Positions 20,580 through 31,398 of a stretch of DNA of 64,000 nt are shown here, piece after piece. Source of the stretch: Phytophthora hibernalis (taxonomy: Eukaryota > Oomycota > Peronosporomycetes > Peronosporales > Peronosporaceae); the NCBI GenBank assembly GCA_012656075.1, contig JAAKBF010000343.1, forward strand, positions 545,420 through 609,419, given 5' to 3'. The notes under the pieces were generated by a model. That model saw only the letters and a list, made by a program, of their open reading frames with translations. It was not told where the DNA came from and ran no database searches. The first letter of the stretch is position 1, and each line of letters begins with the position of its first letter. The position numbers and the translations under genes are program-made.

Positions 20580-22712
20580 ATGGCGAAGACCGACAGCAAT
20601 GGAGCCCCGTCGGGTCCTTCGATGATGAAGTTGCAAGTGAAAGCACAGGGTAAACGGCGTTCCGTGATCTCACCCGCGTTCAGTCGTGAAAGTAAATATC
20701 TAATCAAGGTCAAGCCTTCCCAACCAAAAAAGAAGACATTGACAAAGTGGCAGGTTTTTCAAGTTGTGCGCAGACTTGTGGTGATCGCTGCCGCCATCCA
20801 ATACATCAATATCTCCATGATGGCAACCTGGCGAAGTATAGAAGTTTTACGTGGGATGGCGAATCCGACCGAGTCTTTTGGTGTTTCTACCTCGTCGCTC
20901 ATTGCTGGTTACATGGGAGACGGACTTATCCGAGACAGCCCACTAGTTCAAGACGTGTTAGGTGGAGATACAACGCCTAGAGACTACGCTGTGTTTTTAG
21001 AGTCTACCACTAAGACATCGACGGAGAATTGTTCGTCGGTCTCTCTTTTCAATTCCGCTATTTACAATTACGCCTTTCTCAGCCGCGGGTACTTGGAAAT
21101 GGTGAGCGATACGGACTACAATAACAATACTCTCTCCGATTTCGAGCTTGTGGTTGTTGTGGTGGACTGCACCTTTACGCAGCTTGTGTCGGGGAATCCA
21201 TCGACGGTGCGTATATACAATGTAGTCCGTTTGCGGGACGACCCAAGTGATCTGCATCTAGTCATGGTTTCACTTTCAATCCAAGACTACGAGATACGTG
21301 CGCATCAGAAATTTGGGCCTGCACTTTTAGGTATGCTGACCGTCATACATGACATGCAAGAGGGTGTTTCGGAGCATTTCTACGCAGTGGCACCAACGTA
21401 TCCGTTCCAGCGCTCACTTGAATTCCAAATCTACGAGTTCGTCGAGGAAACGGACGATAGCTACTTGGAGCTGCGTAGTGTTCCTCAGTACCCACTCACG
21501 CAACCAGTGAAGACTTTGGTGACAACACGGAAGCGTGGGTTCTTCGACGGTGACGATCAGTCGAACATATGCTACATGTATTCTTTACTGGACGAAGTAG
21601 ACGCAAAGCTCGCACTGTCACGCTGGGAGTGGGTCGGAGAGGCTTCTATTACGGATGCCTGGGCCTGGGTACATGGAATTCACTTCGTCTTTGGAGCGCA
21701 GACGATATTTTCGCTCATTATTCTGTGCCTAGTGTCGTTCCAAAACGCTCGGACTGGGAAGATATGGATCGGCGACCCGTTTGCTTCAGTGTCAACTGCG
21801 ACTCTCGTGACTCGAGCCATCTTGGTGTTGCTATCATGGTATTTGAATTCCTTTTGGACGATATTTGAGTTGGGCATGTCGAATGCTGCAAAACTTTCGG
21901 GCCACGAAATTGTCCACGTTCACGTGGAGCTGGTACATGCTGATGTTCTCGTCGTGTATTTCGGTTTGGTTGGCCTTCTCAGCTCGGCTGTCCGAGAACG
22001 GATCGATCCAGGAGTTGCCATCTTTGTGTTCGAGATTATCCACATGTACCGCTTAAACTTGTTGCGTTCTTCATCTGCCGTGCTCAATGAAATCATATCG
22101 TACGCTGATGGCGTTTTCCAGCTTGGCGACGAAGATGTGTCACCAGAAGTTGATTCCATGTCCCCCTTGCGCTTTTGGTCTGCCTTCCAGATCCCTCACA
22201 AGGATGGCACATTCCTCGCCGCAACATTCTTCCCGAGAATTGTTTTGCTGGCGACGATTACTTTTTACGCAATTTTGCGAAAGGTGTATTGGCACTATCA
22301 CCCCGAAGAGATTCGTCAAAGATCGAGCCAAAGCAAGAACCAGTCGGCAAATGAAGCTGACCACTCCCTTAAATCCCAACTCACCAACTTTGAAATTTCG
22401 ACTGGTGCAGAACTCCAGGCACGGTTTGGTATTATTTCGGACTATAAGAACTATGTCTACTTCAAAGGGATGAAGTTCGCTTCAGCAGACGGAGTATATT
22501 GCTCAGGGCACGTGATTTTAGGCGGGAAATATCTGATTAGTTCGAAAGACCTGCTGGCGATTGCCATGATTAAACTGGTCCGCGCTCGCTTTACAAATGT
22601 GTATATCTACGAGGTTGATGGCAATACGGTGAAGGACACTGCTCGGCTAGTGTATCCGGGAACGTTTACCTGGTCTGATTTGTGGCATCTCAATGTCACG
22701 GTGCTTCTTTAG
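20580..22712 (+). CDS. Multispanning membrane protein, paralogue 2
   Basis: A single intact frame of 710 aa from MAKTDSNGAPS (three more codons are open upstream). Same layout as the preceding gene: a basic cytosolic N terminus, a membrane segment at about residues 60-80 (LVVIAAAIQYINISM), a long glycosylatable loop, a cluster of hydrophobic segments at about 370-560, and a soluble C-terminal domain with FKGMKFASADGVYCSGHVI and FTWSDLWHLNV. It is the reference for the frame correction of paralogue 1. Tandem duplicate in direct orientation. No transporter, kinase or receptor signature is visible; function unknown. Confidence 0.88.
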   Translation: MAKTDSNGAPSGPSMMKLQVKAQGKRRSVISPAFSRESKYLIKVKPSQPKKKTLTKWQVFQVVRRLVVIAAAIQYINISMMATWRSIEVLRGMANPTESFGVSTSSLIAGYMGDGLIRDSPLVQDVLGGDTTPRDYAVFLESTTKTSTENCSSVSLFNSAIYNYAFLSRGYLEMVSDTDYNNNTLSDFELVVVVVDCTFTQLVSGNPSTVRIYNVVRLRDDPSDLHLVMVSLSIQDYEIRAHQKFGPALLGMLTVIHDMQEGVSEHFYAVAPTYPFQRSLEFQIYEFVEETDDSYLELRSVPQYPLTQPVKTLVTTRKRGFFDGDDQSNICYMYSLLDEVDAKLALSRWEWVGEASITDAWAWVHGIHFVFGAQTIFSLIILCLVSFQNARTGKIWIGDPFASVSTATLVTRAILVLLSWYLNSFWTIFELGMSNAAKLSGHEIVHVHVELVHADVLVVYFGLVGLLSSAVRERIDPGVAIFVFEIIHMYRLNLLRSSSAVLNEIISYADGVFQLGDEDVSPEVDSMSPLRFWSAFQIPHKDGTFLAATFFPRIVLLATITFYAILRKVYWHYHPEEIRQRSSQSKNQSANEADHSLKSQLTNFEISTGAELQARFGIISDYKNYVYFKGMKFASADGVYCSGHVILGGKYLISSKDLLAIAMIKLVRARFTNVYIYEVDGNTVKDTARLVYPGTFTWSDLWHLNVTVLL

Positions 22713-22871
22713 TCATGAGCAGGAATATCCAAGCTGTTGCGTACCGGTACTTCGAAGTACTTCAGTAGTAGTCAGTGTTTGTAGACTACAGCTCTTCAAT
22801 GAACACATTTTGTGAGCAGTAGGAAAGCCGAGTGTATTGAATGATGAATGAGTAAAAGGCTGAAGCGGTAT

Positions 22872-23053
22872 TTAATCGCAGTCGCAACCGCCTCCATCTC
22901 CGTCCCCGTCGCCACCCCCACCCCAACCTCCTCCATCAAAGAAGCCGCCCAGTGCTCCGATGGCGCTTCGGTCGCCTGCTTCACGAGTTTTTGGCTTAGG
23001 TTTGCTGTTCTTGTCCGTAGCCCCTTGACGGGCTTAGCGTAGCAACACCCCAT
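22872..23053 (-). CDS. Small N-myristoylation-type, Gly/Cys-rich protein (apparent frameshift)
   Basis: Begins MGCCYAKPVKG: Gly2 followed by two Cys is a typical N-myristoylation plus palmitoylation signal. After one missing G in the G4 run (plus-strand C4 at 23021-23024) the other frame gives a Lys-rich middle and a Gly/Asp tail ending GGGCDCD and a stop at 22872-22874, 60 aa in all. Without the correction the frame runs on to 22796 with an unremarkable sequence. The combination of lipid anchor, basic linker and Gly/Cys/Asp tail suggests a membrane-tethered metal- or protein-binding peptide; this is inference. Confidence 0.62.
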
Positions 23054-23220
23054 CGTGGTCCGTCGATGATTCTTAAAGTGGCCATCGTCGATTTGACTTC
23101 AATCCGAACAAACTTCGACGTCCGTTTCATAACGTCACATGGACTGGGTGGGTGTCTTGCCGATTACTTGTACTCGTGGAGGCCGGACGATCCAGAGTTA
23201 CTCATCATCGCTTTCGCGCA

Positions 23221-25610
23221 TTACGGCCACATCATGTAGAACTTCATCCTGCGAGATGATGCGCAGTAGGTGTGCAGTGGTCCGCCCGTAGAGTAAATAA
23301 CATCGCGCCACTCGGCTGTGTGCTCGCTGTCGTACGAAGAAAGCAATCCGGCAACGTTTTGATGAGCCTGTAGTACACCTTCCTGGAGTTCCTGAAAGGT
23401 GTCATCTTCTGGTTCAGGCAGATAATCTTTTTTCTTGTTGTTTTCTGCTTGCACTGTCTGAATCGGGGTTACGCGAAGAGATGGCCGCTTGATTAGTGCT
23501 TTTGCAGCGTCATGCAAGGCTGTTTCTTCACCAAACGCAACAGCCCTGTTCGTTAAAGCACACACGTGGCTTGCAATGCACAACGAGCGCCAGTCATCAC
23601 GAATGTACTTGCCAAAAGATGGAGTTGTGTCAGTATCGATCGAAGCCTCATGTGAAACTTTCGTCCATTCTAAGCCCTTGTGCAGATGGAGCATTGTCGC
23701 TCGCACCTCGGCTACACGCTTCGTGTTGCAAACAAAGGCGTCGATCTCTTCGTCAGTCCAAGTGTAAATATTGCGCAGTTTAACGGTGTGATCCATGACC
23801 CGTAATCGCGGAACTGCTTGACTTGGCGGCGAACTATCTGCAGCGTCCACTTCCTTTGCTGCCAAAGCACTATCAATAAGATCGCGCAGTGTCACCGTCG
23901 TCGAACCGCGAAAGCCAACGCCTCCAGTCGGTAAACTCATTTTAGTCCTTTGAACGTCTACGTGCTCAACAGATTCGACGTCAGTAACATCTTGCAGCTC
24001 ATCGTTGGACGCCATTGTCTCTGAAGTGGTATCATCTACGACATTAACCTGCGGTCCTTCAGTAGTTTCAGCTAGTGATTCTTCCTCGTCCTCGAAGTAT
24101 TCCCTTTCGCGAAATTCGACCGAATCCCACCACGCATCAGAGCGTTTCCTTCGATCCATCCAGCGCGCCAACGCCATCTTATAGACCAAATCCACCACCG
24201 CCGCTAAGCTGCGTTTTATCTTCGTCTCAAGCGCACCAATATCTTCAATTCGCATCGATGTGAAGCCTAGAGATCCTAACCTAGATGTCCGCCACACATG
24301 ATTGACGTCACGTAAATGATAACCAATGTCAGCAAGCACATCGAACCGTGGTATTCGTCTACCGTGTTTCCATCGCGTATGTCTAGGCGAAAACTGTGGC
24401 AAAAAGTCTTGCTCTCGTTCATCGCGAGTAAATCCAAAAAGAGTTCGTCCAGAATGTCGGCACCGTTTCCATTCATCAAGGTAGACAAGCAGCTCGGGAG
24501 TCCATTCATAGGTCTCCTTGATCAAATTGTCCTCGGATGATGCAGACTCACGACACAATCCTAATCGTGCTCGTAGCTCTGCATCTGCACTAAGAATCCC
24601 ACTCGCCGCCTTCTCAGAAATAATCCCAGCGTGCACATTCGGCGATTCACAGCCCATTGCCACCGCATACAAATGCAAAATCAAAAAGTGGAAGTGTCTC
24701 GCCGCTCTCCTCACAAACGCGAGCGTAACTCGCAACTGGTTCCATCCGTATCGTATCCTCACGTTCGGGTCTTTCTTGTTCGTCAGCGCAAACGATCTTC
24801 TCTTCAAATTGTGGAAAAACGGATCCATGCTCTCTGCGATCGCCTTCAACTTGTCCGACGCGTGAATCTCCCACTGTCCACCCAAATGCTCGGGCGGGGG
24901 CTGGTACAATACTTGCAAGTAGAAGAACGGGTTCTTCTCTCGCAACGTCTTCATCACCTCATGCATGACACTTTTCAGGGGCTTCACCTCGTCCTCCCGC
25001 TTCGAAACTTCCACCACGTCATCATAGACTCTCCATAATATCGCTGGTACCCACTGGTGGCTCGTAGGCAGCTCCTCCTGCTCCTTAATCAATTGTCGTT
25101 TTTCCGACACAAGACAAGTTGCCTTTTTCATGAGACGAGGCAGTCTCTTGACGACCTTTCGGGTACGTTGTACCACTGGCTTTTTTGTTCGATACCTTCA
25201 GCACTAACCGTTCCGTCTTTGTGCGAAGGCTCATAACCTGTTCCAATTGCTCTTCTCCGTCCAATTGGGTCCCCAAAAGGGTCTGAAATTGGGTCACTTG
25301 CTCAAAAGCAGAGTGTAACCGACCCAATTCTTGAGCTTTGGACTGCTGGGCCTTGTACCGTAGGAATTGGCGCTCCATTGAGCGTTGGATAGATGCGAAA
25401 GAGTCGGTTACATCGGCGCAAAGCTGCAGTTTCTGGGCCACTTGACGCTGCATTGAACCCTCGATACTGCGCTTTCTAGGAGACAAAAAAATAGAAATTA
25501 GGGTATAGAAATGTAGAGGGAATCTGACGCGTCAAATGAGGGGCTGCTTACCGCTTGCCGACGTGTGTGGATGACGCAGCACGTGATAGCGCGCGGGTCC
25601 TGTGCGCCAT
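23221..25610 (-). CDS. Conserved coiled-coil protein, distant homologue of the KH-domain gene (one intron)
   Basis: Exon 1 (25552-25610) encodes MAHRTRALSRAASSTHVGK. The intron at 25476-25551 has donor GTAAGC, a CTAAT branch-like site and acceptor CTAG. Exon 2 begins with a coiled coil (about residues 25-110) and continues as a large helical region. An extra A in the A6 run (plus T6 at 25181-25186) breaks the frame; removing one gives 770 aa, an exact multiple of three. The segment LIKETYEWTPELLVYLDEWK and what follows match ELLRDTYEFFPELLLCVDIW in the gene at 33766-38554, so the two share a core of about 400 aa. No known domain recognised. A pogo element begins 134 bp upstream of the ATG. 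Confidence 0.78.
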
Positions 25611-25743
25611 TGTTGAGGGATTGTCGACAGTAACCTTGGTTACGTTTCTAAATTGAATTGTGTAGATGGTGTTGCAATTATGTTGTGTTGTGTAAATTTG
25701 ATGTTTGTCACACGTCGCATGCTTGTCAAATAAGATCGAAGTA

Positions 25744-27470
25744 CAGACAACGACGGAAAAATACGCTCTACTTAAAAATACGCCATGCGACAATTCCTGA
25801 CTTCTGGTCTGATACAAAAAGGATTTTTATTATAGCCAATAGGATTTACCTAAACTCACTTTCTTAACCAACGACACAAATCTGCAAATTACTGGACGCA
25901 AGGACATCGCGACCTGCGAGCATTGAGAGCATTTTCAAACTCGAACAATGCGTGTCAAGCGCTCGTACAAGATGCAGTTTAAGCGCCAAGTACTTAGACG
26001 AGTAGCAGAGGTCGGTATTGATGCCGCCATCGGCGACAGCAATGTCCCGCGCTGGACAGTGCGGGACTGGATCAAGAACGAGGACAAGATAACAAGCTTC
26101 GGCGGATCACAGAAGAGCAAGACGCTCAAAGGACAAGGGAGGAAGGAGATAACTCCATTTTCACATGCTCTTGTATTGAATATGAAGGATGAGCGCCGCG
26201 ACAACAACGTAATATTTTATCATTTGTTTTTCAAGCTATTTATTAACTTATCTTCATTTGACTATAGATTGTTACTACAAGAATGATGATTGAGTACATG
26301 AAGCAAAGCCACCAAGATTTGGTTGATGGAGTATTTGAGTACGAAGAAAACGAAGATAGCGGGCAGAAATCACTCTTTAAGTTGTGCCAACATTTTGCAA
26401 AACGGTATGTAAATGCTCTAAATATGATAATATTTCATTTTGTATTAATGATATTTTAGTCATGGCTTATCATCACAGGTTGCTGTTACGAGCAAACTTA
26501 ACGACGGAGAATTGGTTGAGACCCAGCTTGAATTTGCGCTGGACTTTTGGGGGCTTCACTGGAAACGCCCCTAAATGAAATCTACAATGTCGACGAAACT
26601 GCTTTTTACTACGAAATGGCACCCAAAAAGGCTGGGCTGGGGAAGGGAAATCTGACTCAGTGCGAGTGACGGGTTTGAAGAAACACCCGGGCCGTATGAC
26701 AGCCGTCATTACAGTGTGCGCGGACGGTAAAGCTTTTTTTGTCCTCTTGTTGTTAATCTGTTCTAATATTTTATGCTGTTATTAGGAAAAACTGCCGATT
26801 TTATTTATAATACAGGGCATGCCCGGCGGGGACATTGAATAAGATGAGCTAAAGAGTACCCAGTGGGCCACTACTACAGCGTTCAAGAGAACGCATGGAT
26901 GGATGGCAGGTGCTGGGATTTTTATGCCAGCGAGGTGCTGCCACGTGAGCTGGACGGACCTGCTGTCATCCTCGCGGACAACTTCGACTGCCATGTGTCC
27001 GAGGTGGGACAGCAGGCCGTGGCAGAAAAAGCGTTCTCTGTGGTGTACCCTTGCCTGCCAACTGCACGTCCACCTGCCAACCTCTCGACGTGGGCGTCAT
27101 GGGGCCCCTTAAATCAGTACTCCGTAGTACATGGATTCATCAGAAGGGTCCGAGTCCCAAAACGGCGAGCGAGAAGCGTCTCGACATTATAAAGCGAACT
27201 ATTGTAGCCTGGAACTGTATTTCTGAGGATACGGTACGCAGTAGTTTTAGGAAGGCGATTCCTCGGCAGTTTGAAGCCCTCGAGTTTATCTAATCTGCCC
27301 TTTTTTTAGATCGATATTCGTCTTTTATTTAATCTCGACCTTTTTCTTGGACTCGGGTGCTACTTTTGACCAATCAGATTTATTATTTTCCGATGGCGTA
27401 TTTTTTGGTAGATATCGGTTTACTATGGAGGATACTGGTCAGTGCTGGCGTATTTTTCCGTTGTTGTCTG
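25744..27470 (+). mobile_element. pogo-type DNA transposon with both ends
   Basis: Terminal inverted repeats of 23 bp, one mismatch: the left (25744-25766) starts CAGACAACGACGG, the right (27448-27470) ends CCGTTGTTGTCTG. Both ends are flanked by TA (25742-25743 and 27471-27472), the target duplication of the Tc1/mariner/pogo superfamily; CAG termini are pogo-like. A subterminal AAAATACGCCAT motif recurs inside each end. Length 1727 bp. It fills the gap between two minus-strand genes, ending 22 bp from the LRR gene stop. Confidence 0.88.
25948..27293 (+). pseudogene. pogo transposase, broken
   Basis: Exon 1 (25948-26208) has a helix-turn-helix start (MRVKRSYKMQFKRQVLRRVA). Probable introns lie at 26209-26267, 26405-26459 and about 26728-26791. 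DDE pieces follow: NVDETAFYYEMAPKK (first D), LADNFDCHVSEVG (second D) and CQPLDVGVMGPLK (third D), ending FRKAIPRQFEALEFI. The pieces lie in different frames: missing bases near 26573, 26645 and 27050, plus an in-frame TAA near 26839 that simple indels do not explain. This copy is therefore probably inactive, although the homopolymer slips may be sequence errors as elsewhere in the window. Confidence 0.75.
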
Positions 27471-27493
27471 TACTAAGTAATAACGTTATGCAT

Positions 27494-29641
27494 CTACAGT
27501 GATCGAAATGGCGTGACCAAGTCTATGGGGAAGCGCTCCTGGCCAAGAGGATCGTCATTCTCCCCACAATGAGCAATTTCAGGAACTTGAACGGTACTGT
27601 CAACATGACACAATGGCGAACCGCCTAATGATACGGAATCCCATACTTCCGTATACACCCAGACTGGTAGTTCTGTAAGTTGCGTAAATTCCAGTGCCAA
27701 GTAAGTTACGTCGAAGTTTCCAGCCTGTGCTCGAGGCAGTTCTCTAAACGAATTGTGAGAGAGCGCTAAGTTGTAGAAATGCGTTGAGGCTGCAGTCAGC
27801 AGCGCGTCGTCAGGGATCCTGTCGAATTTGTTGTCGATCAGTGAGAGCTCACTCAAGGTGGGGAGCTGCATCAACACACTCGGAAACGGATTTACCAGCG
27901 AATGTTCAATGAACACGATCTCGACGCCTTCCCAGGGCGTAATAATTTCTTGAGGGAACCCTGTGAGGTTCGTATGGGTGAACTCCAAGTCTGTTAATCG
28001 TTGCGGGAATGGAGTCTGCAGAAGTCCAGGTGGGATACCCGTCAAGTTCACGTACGCGAAATTCACAAAAAGTAGTGAAGGGTGTAGCTGGGCCGATACT
28101 GCAGACTCCTCTCCCCATCTAACCAGTGTTGTGTTCCACAGATCAATCCCCATTAAAAATGGGAACTCGCGAATTATGGATGGCATCACAAATGCAGGAC
28201 AGTGCAGGAACATGATCCTCCGTACCGCCTCACGTTCCAATGCACGTAAACTCTCTTGTGAAGGGGTAGCCACGCCCTCACGATAACAATTGAATTTGAC
28301 CACTCCGCAACTAAAGTTTGAAGCAAGCCATGGGTGCATATGCTGGAAACACATGCCTTCCGTTGTGTCGATGTCACCCTTGGCCGTGGCGTACTGTCCG
28401 ATAAAATGGAGGACAAGGATTGCCCCTCCCGTAGTTAGAAAAAGCAGTGGGGTCAAGACATGGATAAAACGGTAGAAATGTCGCGATGGCTTGTGTACAC
28501 TGTACTGAGCTGGTGCCAACGCGCGATGGGATCCGGTGGCCACAAGCAACAGTTTGGGATTGAGTTGAATCTCACGAGTTGTCTTGTCGATGACCCGATC
28601 GGATTGACACGAAGCGTACAGCATTTCTGCAATGGCCTCAAGACACAAGAAGACACTCAAGTGCGGCACCAACTTGATCGCTGCGTTGTCCCATGACATA
28701 AAGAAGAAAGCGCGATTATCCAGTACAAGATTGGGAAATGTAGCGTCGCCGTAGAGTAAAGCAGGTGGGAAGGTTAGATTCTTGAAGTCAAACTGCAGCG
28801 CGTACGGCACGAAGATTGCACTGGGCAATAATATCGCAGTGGACGTAGCCAGTAGTGTATCTACTACGACAGCGAAGCAACGTATCCCCAGGCGTGACTC
28901 TGACAACAAGTCGCCCTTGCTGGCACCACTACTTTTCTTCAGAAACATTTTATGAATAATGAAGGCTGACCAGCAATTTGCCACCACAAGCGCCACTTTA
29001 GCGTGATTAATCCACGGACGTGCAACTAGGGTGCTGTACAGATACGCGTTCGGGATCTGTGTGCCAATTTCAATAGTTTTCCGAATCGCGAACATGCTGG
29101 TATACGCCTCGTCGTCTTTATTTTCGAGTTGGCTTCGTAGACGTTGTAGCCGCCGTTCACCATTTCCCGTTCTATTCGAACGCTTCGATATGGCGTTTCT
29201 CAATCGAGTTAGACTATTCACCAGCAGCGTTGCAAATTTCATATTAAACATGCTCAACTTCAGCGGTTGTACCGTTAGTTTGCGGGTAACAGCAGATGCA
29301 GCTAAGTGACTGAGGAGCTGTAGCCCATGTGCTGCGCCGAGACAGCCAAACACATAGCTGAGAACCAGAAAATGTCGATCGGTTTTTGATGCCAACAGAT
29401 TGGCAAAGTAGTCGAGATATTCGTTCTCCATGAGCAGGTAAAGCTTGCAGCAGGCCAGCAAGAACGCTGCTGAAAGAGCATGGAGCAGGATCATGAGTAG
29501 CCATAGCCCACTATATTGACAACGTGAAATCTTCGCGAGGGTGTTGGTCACTGATGCTTCACGAATCACTTGGACGGAAGGGTTTGAAACATCGCCTGGG
29601 CTCACACGACGCATTTTGTAGTTTGGCACGGAGTTATTCAT
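27494..29641 (-). CDS. Leucine-rich-repeat membrane protein
   Basis: 715 aa from the ATG reading MNNSVPNYKMRR; the open frame extends 18 codons upstream but begins there at TTG. There are about five or six hydrophobic segments: WLLMILLHALSAAFLLACCK, a pair near residues 220-290, one near 370, and LTPLLFLTTGGAILVLHFIG near 430. The C-terminal 260 aa then carry degenerate leucine-rich repeats (LTDLEFTHTNLTGFPQEI, LSELSLIDNKFDRIPDDAL, FYNLALSHNSFRELP) and end at CHVDSTVQVPEIAHC. This resembles oomycete LRR receptor-like proteins, but with no kinase in the same frame. A TKL kinase gene ends only 67 bp upstream on the same strand. Confidence 0.8.
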   Translation of the reverse strand: MNNSVPNYKMRRVSPGDVSNPSVQVIREASVTNTLAKISRCQYSGLWLLMILLHALSAAFLLACCKLYLLMENEYLDYFANLLASKTDRHFLVLSYVFGCLGAAHGLQLLSHLAASAVTRKLTVQPLKLSMFNMKFATLLVNSLTRLRNAISKRSNRTGNGERRLQRLRSQLENKDDEAYTSMFAIRKTIEIGTQIPNAYLYSTLVARPWINHAKVALVVANCWSAFIIHKMFLKKSSGASKGDLLSESRLGIRCFAVVVDTLLATSTAILLPSAIFVPYALQFDFKNLTFPPALLYGDATFPNLVLDNRAFFFMSWDNAAIKLVPHLSVFLCLEAIAEMLYASCQSDRVIDKTTREIQLNPKLLLVATGSHRALAPAQYSVHKPSRHFYRFIHVLTPLLFLTTGGAILVLHFIGQYATAKGDIDTTEGMCFQHMHPWLASNFSCGVVKFNCYREGVATPSQESLRALEREAVRRIMFLHCPAFVMPSIIREFPFLMGIDLWNTTLVRWGEESAVSAQLHPSLLFVNFAYVNLTGIPPGLLQTPFPQRLTDLEFTHTNLTGFPQEIITPWEGVEIVFIEHSLVNPFPSVLMQLPTLSELSLIDNKFDRIPDDALLTAASTHFYNLALSHNSFRELPRAQAGNFDVTYLALEFTQLTELPVWVYTEVWDSVSLGGSPLCHVDSTVQVPEIAHCGENDDPLGQERFPIDLVTPFRSL

Positions 29642-29708
29642 AACACGGCTTTCAACTATTATAATAGTTCCATCACCTCCACCGTCCCATGCCAACAGTG
29701 GTTTATCG

Positions 29709-31378
29709 TCAGCTCATTTCTCGCAATGTAGAATGGAGTATGTACATCGCCTCAGCCGCTGATGGGCGCTCCGCTGGGTCCAAGGAGATACAGGCATTCC
29801 CTAAATCTACGATAGATTGAGGGGTTTCCTGGGAGAATCTGACTCTTAAACTTCCCGTCAGCACCCGCTGGATCACGATTACAGCACGCAAGTTAGCAGC
29901 GCTTTCTTCGGAATACGGCACTTTATGCGTGTCCAACTCGGATAGAACAATGCCAAAGGAATATATGTCCGACTTCTCATTGTATCTTTCCCCCATAAGG
30001 ACTTCAGGCGCCATCCAGAGAGATGTGCCCACGCCAGCAGTCATAGTTCGGTCCTCGGACTCTCTCGAGACGCCAAAATCCGTCACCTTTGCCTCCAACG
30101 CACGGTTCAGAAGGATGTTCCGGGATTTTAAATCGCGATGAATTACATGTGGGGTCAGCGAGTGCAAATACGTAAGAGCCTGAGCTACGTTCTTCGCGAT
30201 CATCAACTTTGGAGCATCGAAACCAACTGGATAATGGGTATCATCGTATTCGTAAAGCAGTGAGCGCAAATCTCCTCCGTCCATGTACTCCATCACCATG
30301 CATAGGTCTGACAAGGAATCCCATGCAATTCCAATGAGATTTACGATGCAGGGATGCTCCATTGCCGCGATCATCTGCGCCTCGGCTAGGAATTGGTTGA
30401 TTTCGCCAATTTCTTTGCGCGAGTCTGGGAGTAGCGTCTTGATAGCAACTTGCATGCCGTTCCAAGTTCCCAGGTGCACCATTCCATACGCCCCTTGGCT
30501 TATCTTCTCTACAATGATCACTGAGTTTCGTGGGATTCGTGCAGCCGTGATGGCATCGTCTTCCCACAAACCAGCCTGCCCGCGCGGTGATAACGCAAGC
30601 GAGTTAGTACTTCTCGTTGGTACACTTGTAACAACACCCACTTCGCCCAGATAATTCGACGCTGCCAGTTCTGTGCTTCTCCGACTAAGAAAGCGTGTCC
30701 CAAACCCTGTAAAAAGCCGCCAGCACTTTCCAGGATCCTACCACGACGATGATTTTGAGGTCTCGTCGTAGCTGTCAGTAATGGATCAACTGGAGGATGA
30801 AGGCCTGAGCAAACCATACAAACGCGCATCTTTTTCCGAGTCAGAGAGCAATTGCTGCAGATGATCTCGAAACAGACCCTGCAATGGTGCTTGCGGCGAA
30901 ACATCGTGAAGTCTTTCAAGCAGATACAGCACTTGATCCGATCTTCGTCGTTGATCCATGGTGAACGAGATGCTGGAGTTGAAGGCTCTTCTGTGGAACG
31001 GTTTGTCTCAGAAGAAAACGTTGGGGCTGTAGCTGTGTGCGACCCGGACTGTGAACTGTGCGCCTGCTGAATTTCAGCCTTGTGTCCAGGTTTATTTTCT
31101 TTCATTTGAAGCATACAGCGATAGCGAAAGCGGCACTGAAATACTTGTACAGCGTACACAAAGCGCACGAATTTATTCCGCTGATGTGCCATCTTGACAA
31201 AACTTGAAACCTTTTCTGCAGCTGATGTGCGCAACTCCAGCGCTCGGTTCTGTTGTAGTTGCATTTTAAAGCGAAATACCAATTGAATCGTTTGAACTGC
31301 ACGTCGAAAACGTCGGTACCGGCTTCGGGCAGAGTGAGTAAGTACTGCGTAGAACACTGTGGTTTTGGCTTGGTTCAT
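29709..31378 (-). CDS. IQ-FYVE-TKL protein kinase (apparent frameshift)
   Basis: N-terminal basic helices with two IQ-like motifs (AVQTIQLVFRFKM, AVQVFQCRFRYR), then a true FYVE finger at about residues 140-185 with RRKHHCRVC and flanking CxxC pairs, then a tyrosine-kinase-like catalytic domain. The kinase motifs are complete: GAYGMVHLG glycine loop, VAIK lysine, HRDLKSRN, DFG and APE. The finger and the kinase lie in different frames; one missing A near 30669 joins them as AQKLAASNYLGEV. Corrected length 556 aa. FYVE binds PI3P, so this is likely an endosome-recruited Ser/Thr kinase, with calmodulin binding possible through IQ. The frame in front of the first Met is also open, see findings. 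Confidence 0.84.
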
Positions 31379-31398
31379 CCATGATTCCTCAAGGAGCT

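Noticed and set aside
27494..30641. LRR protein and FYVE-TKL kinase as one receptor kinase
   Set aside because: The kinase lies upstream and ends in a clear stop; the usual order is LRR, membrane, kinase, and the LRR frame has its own ATG.
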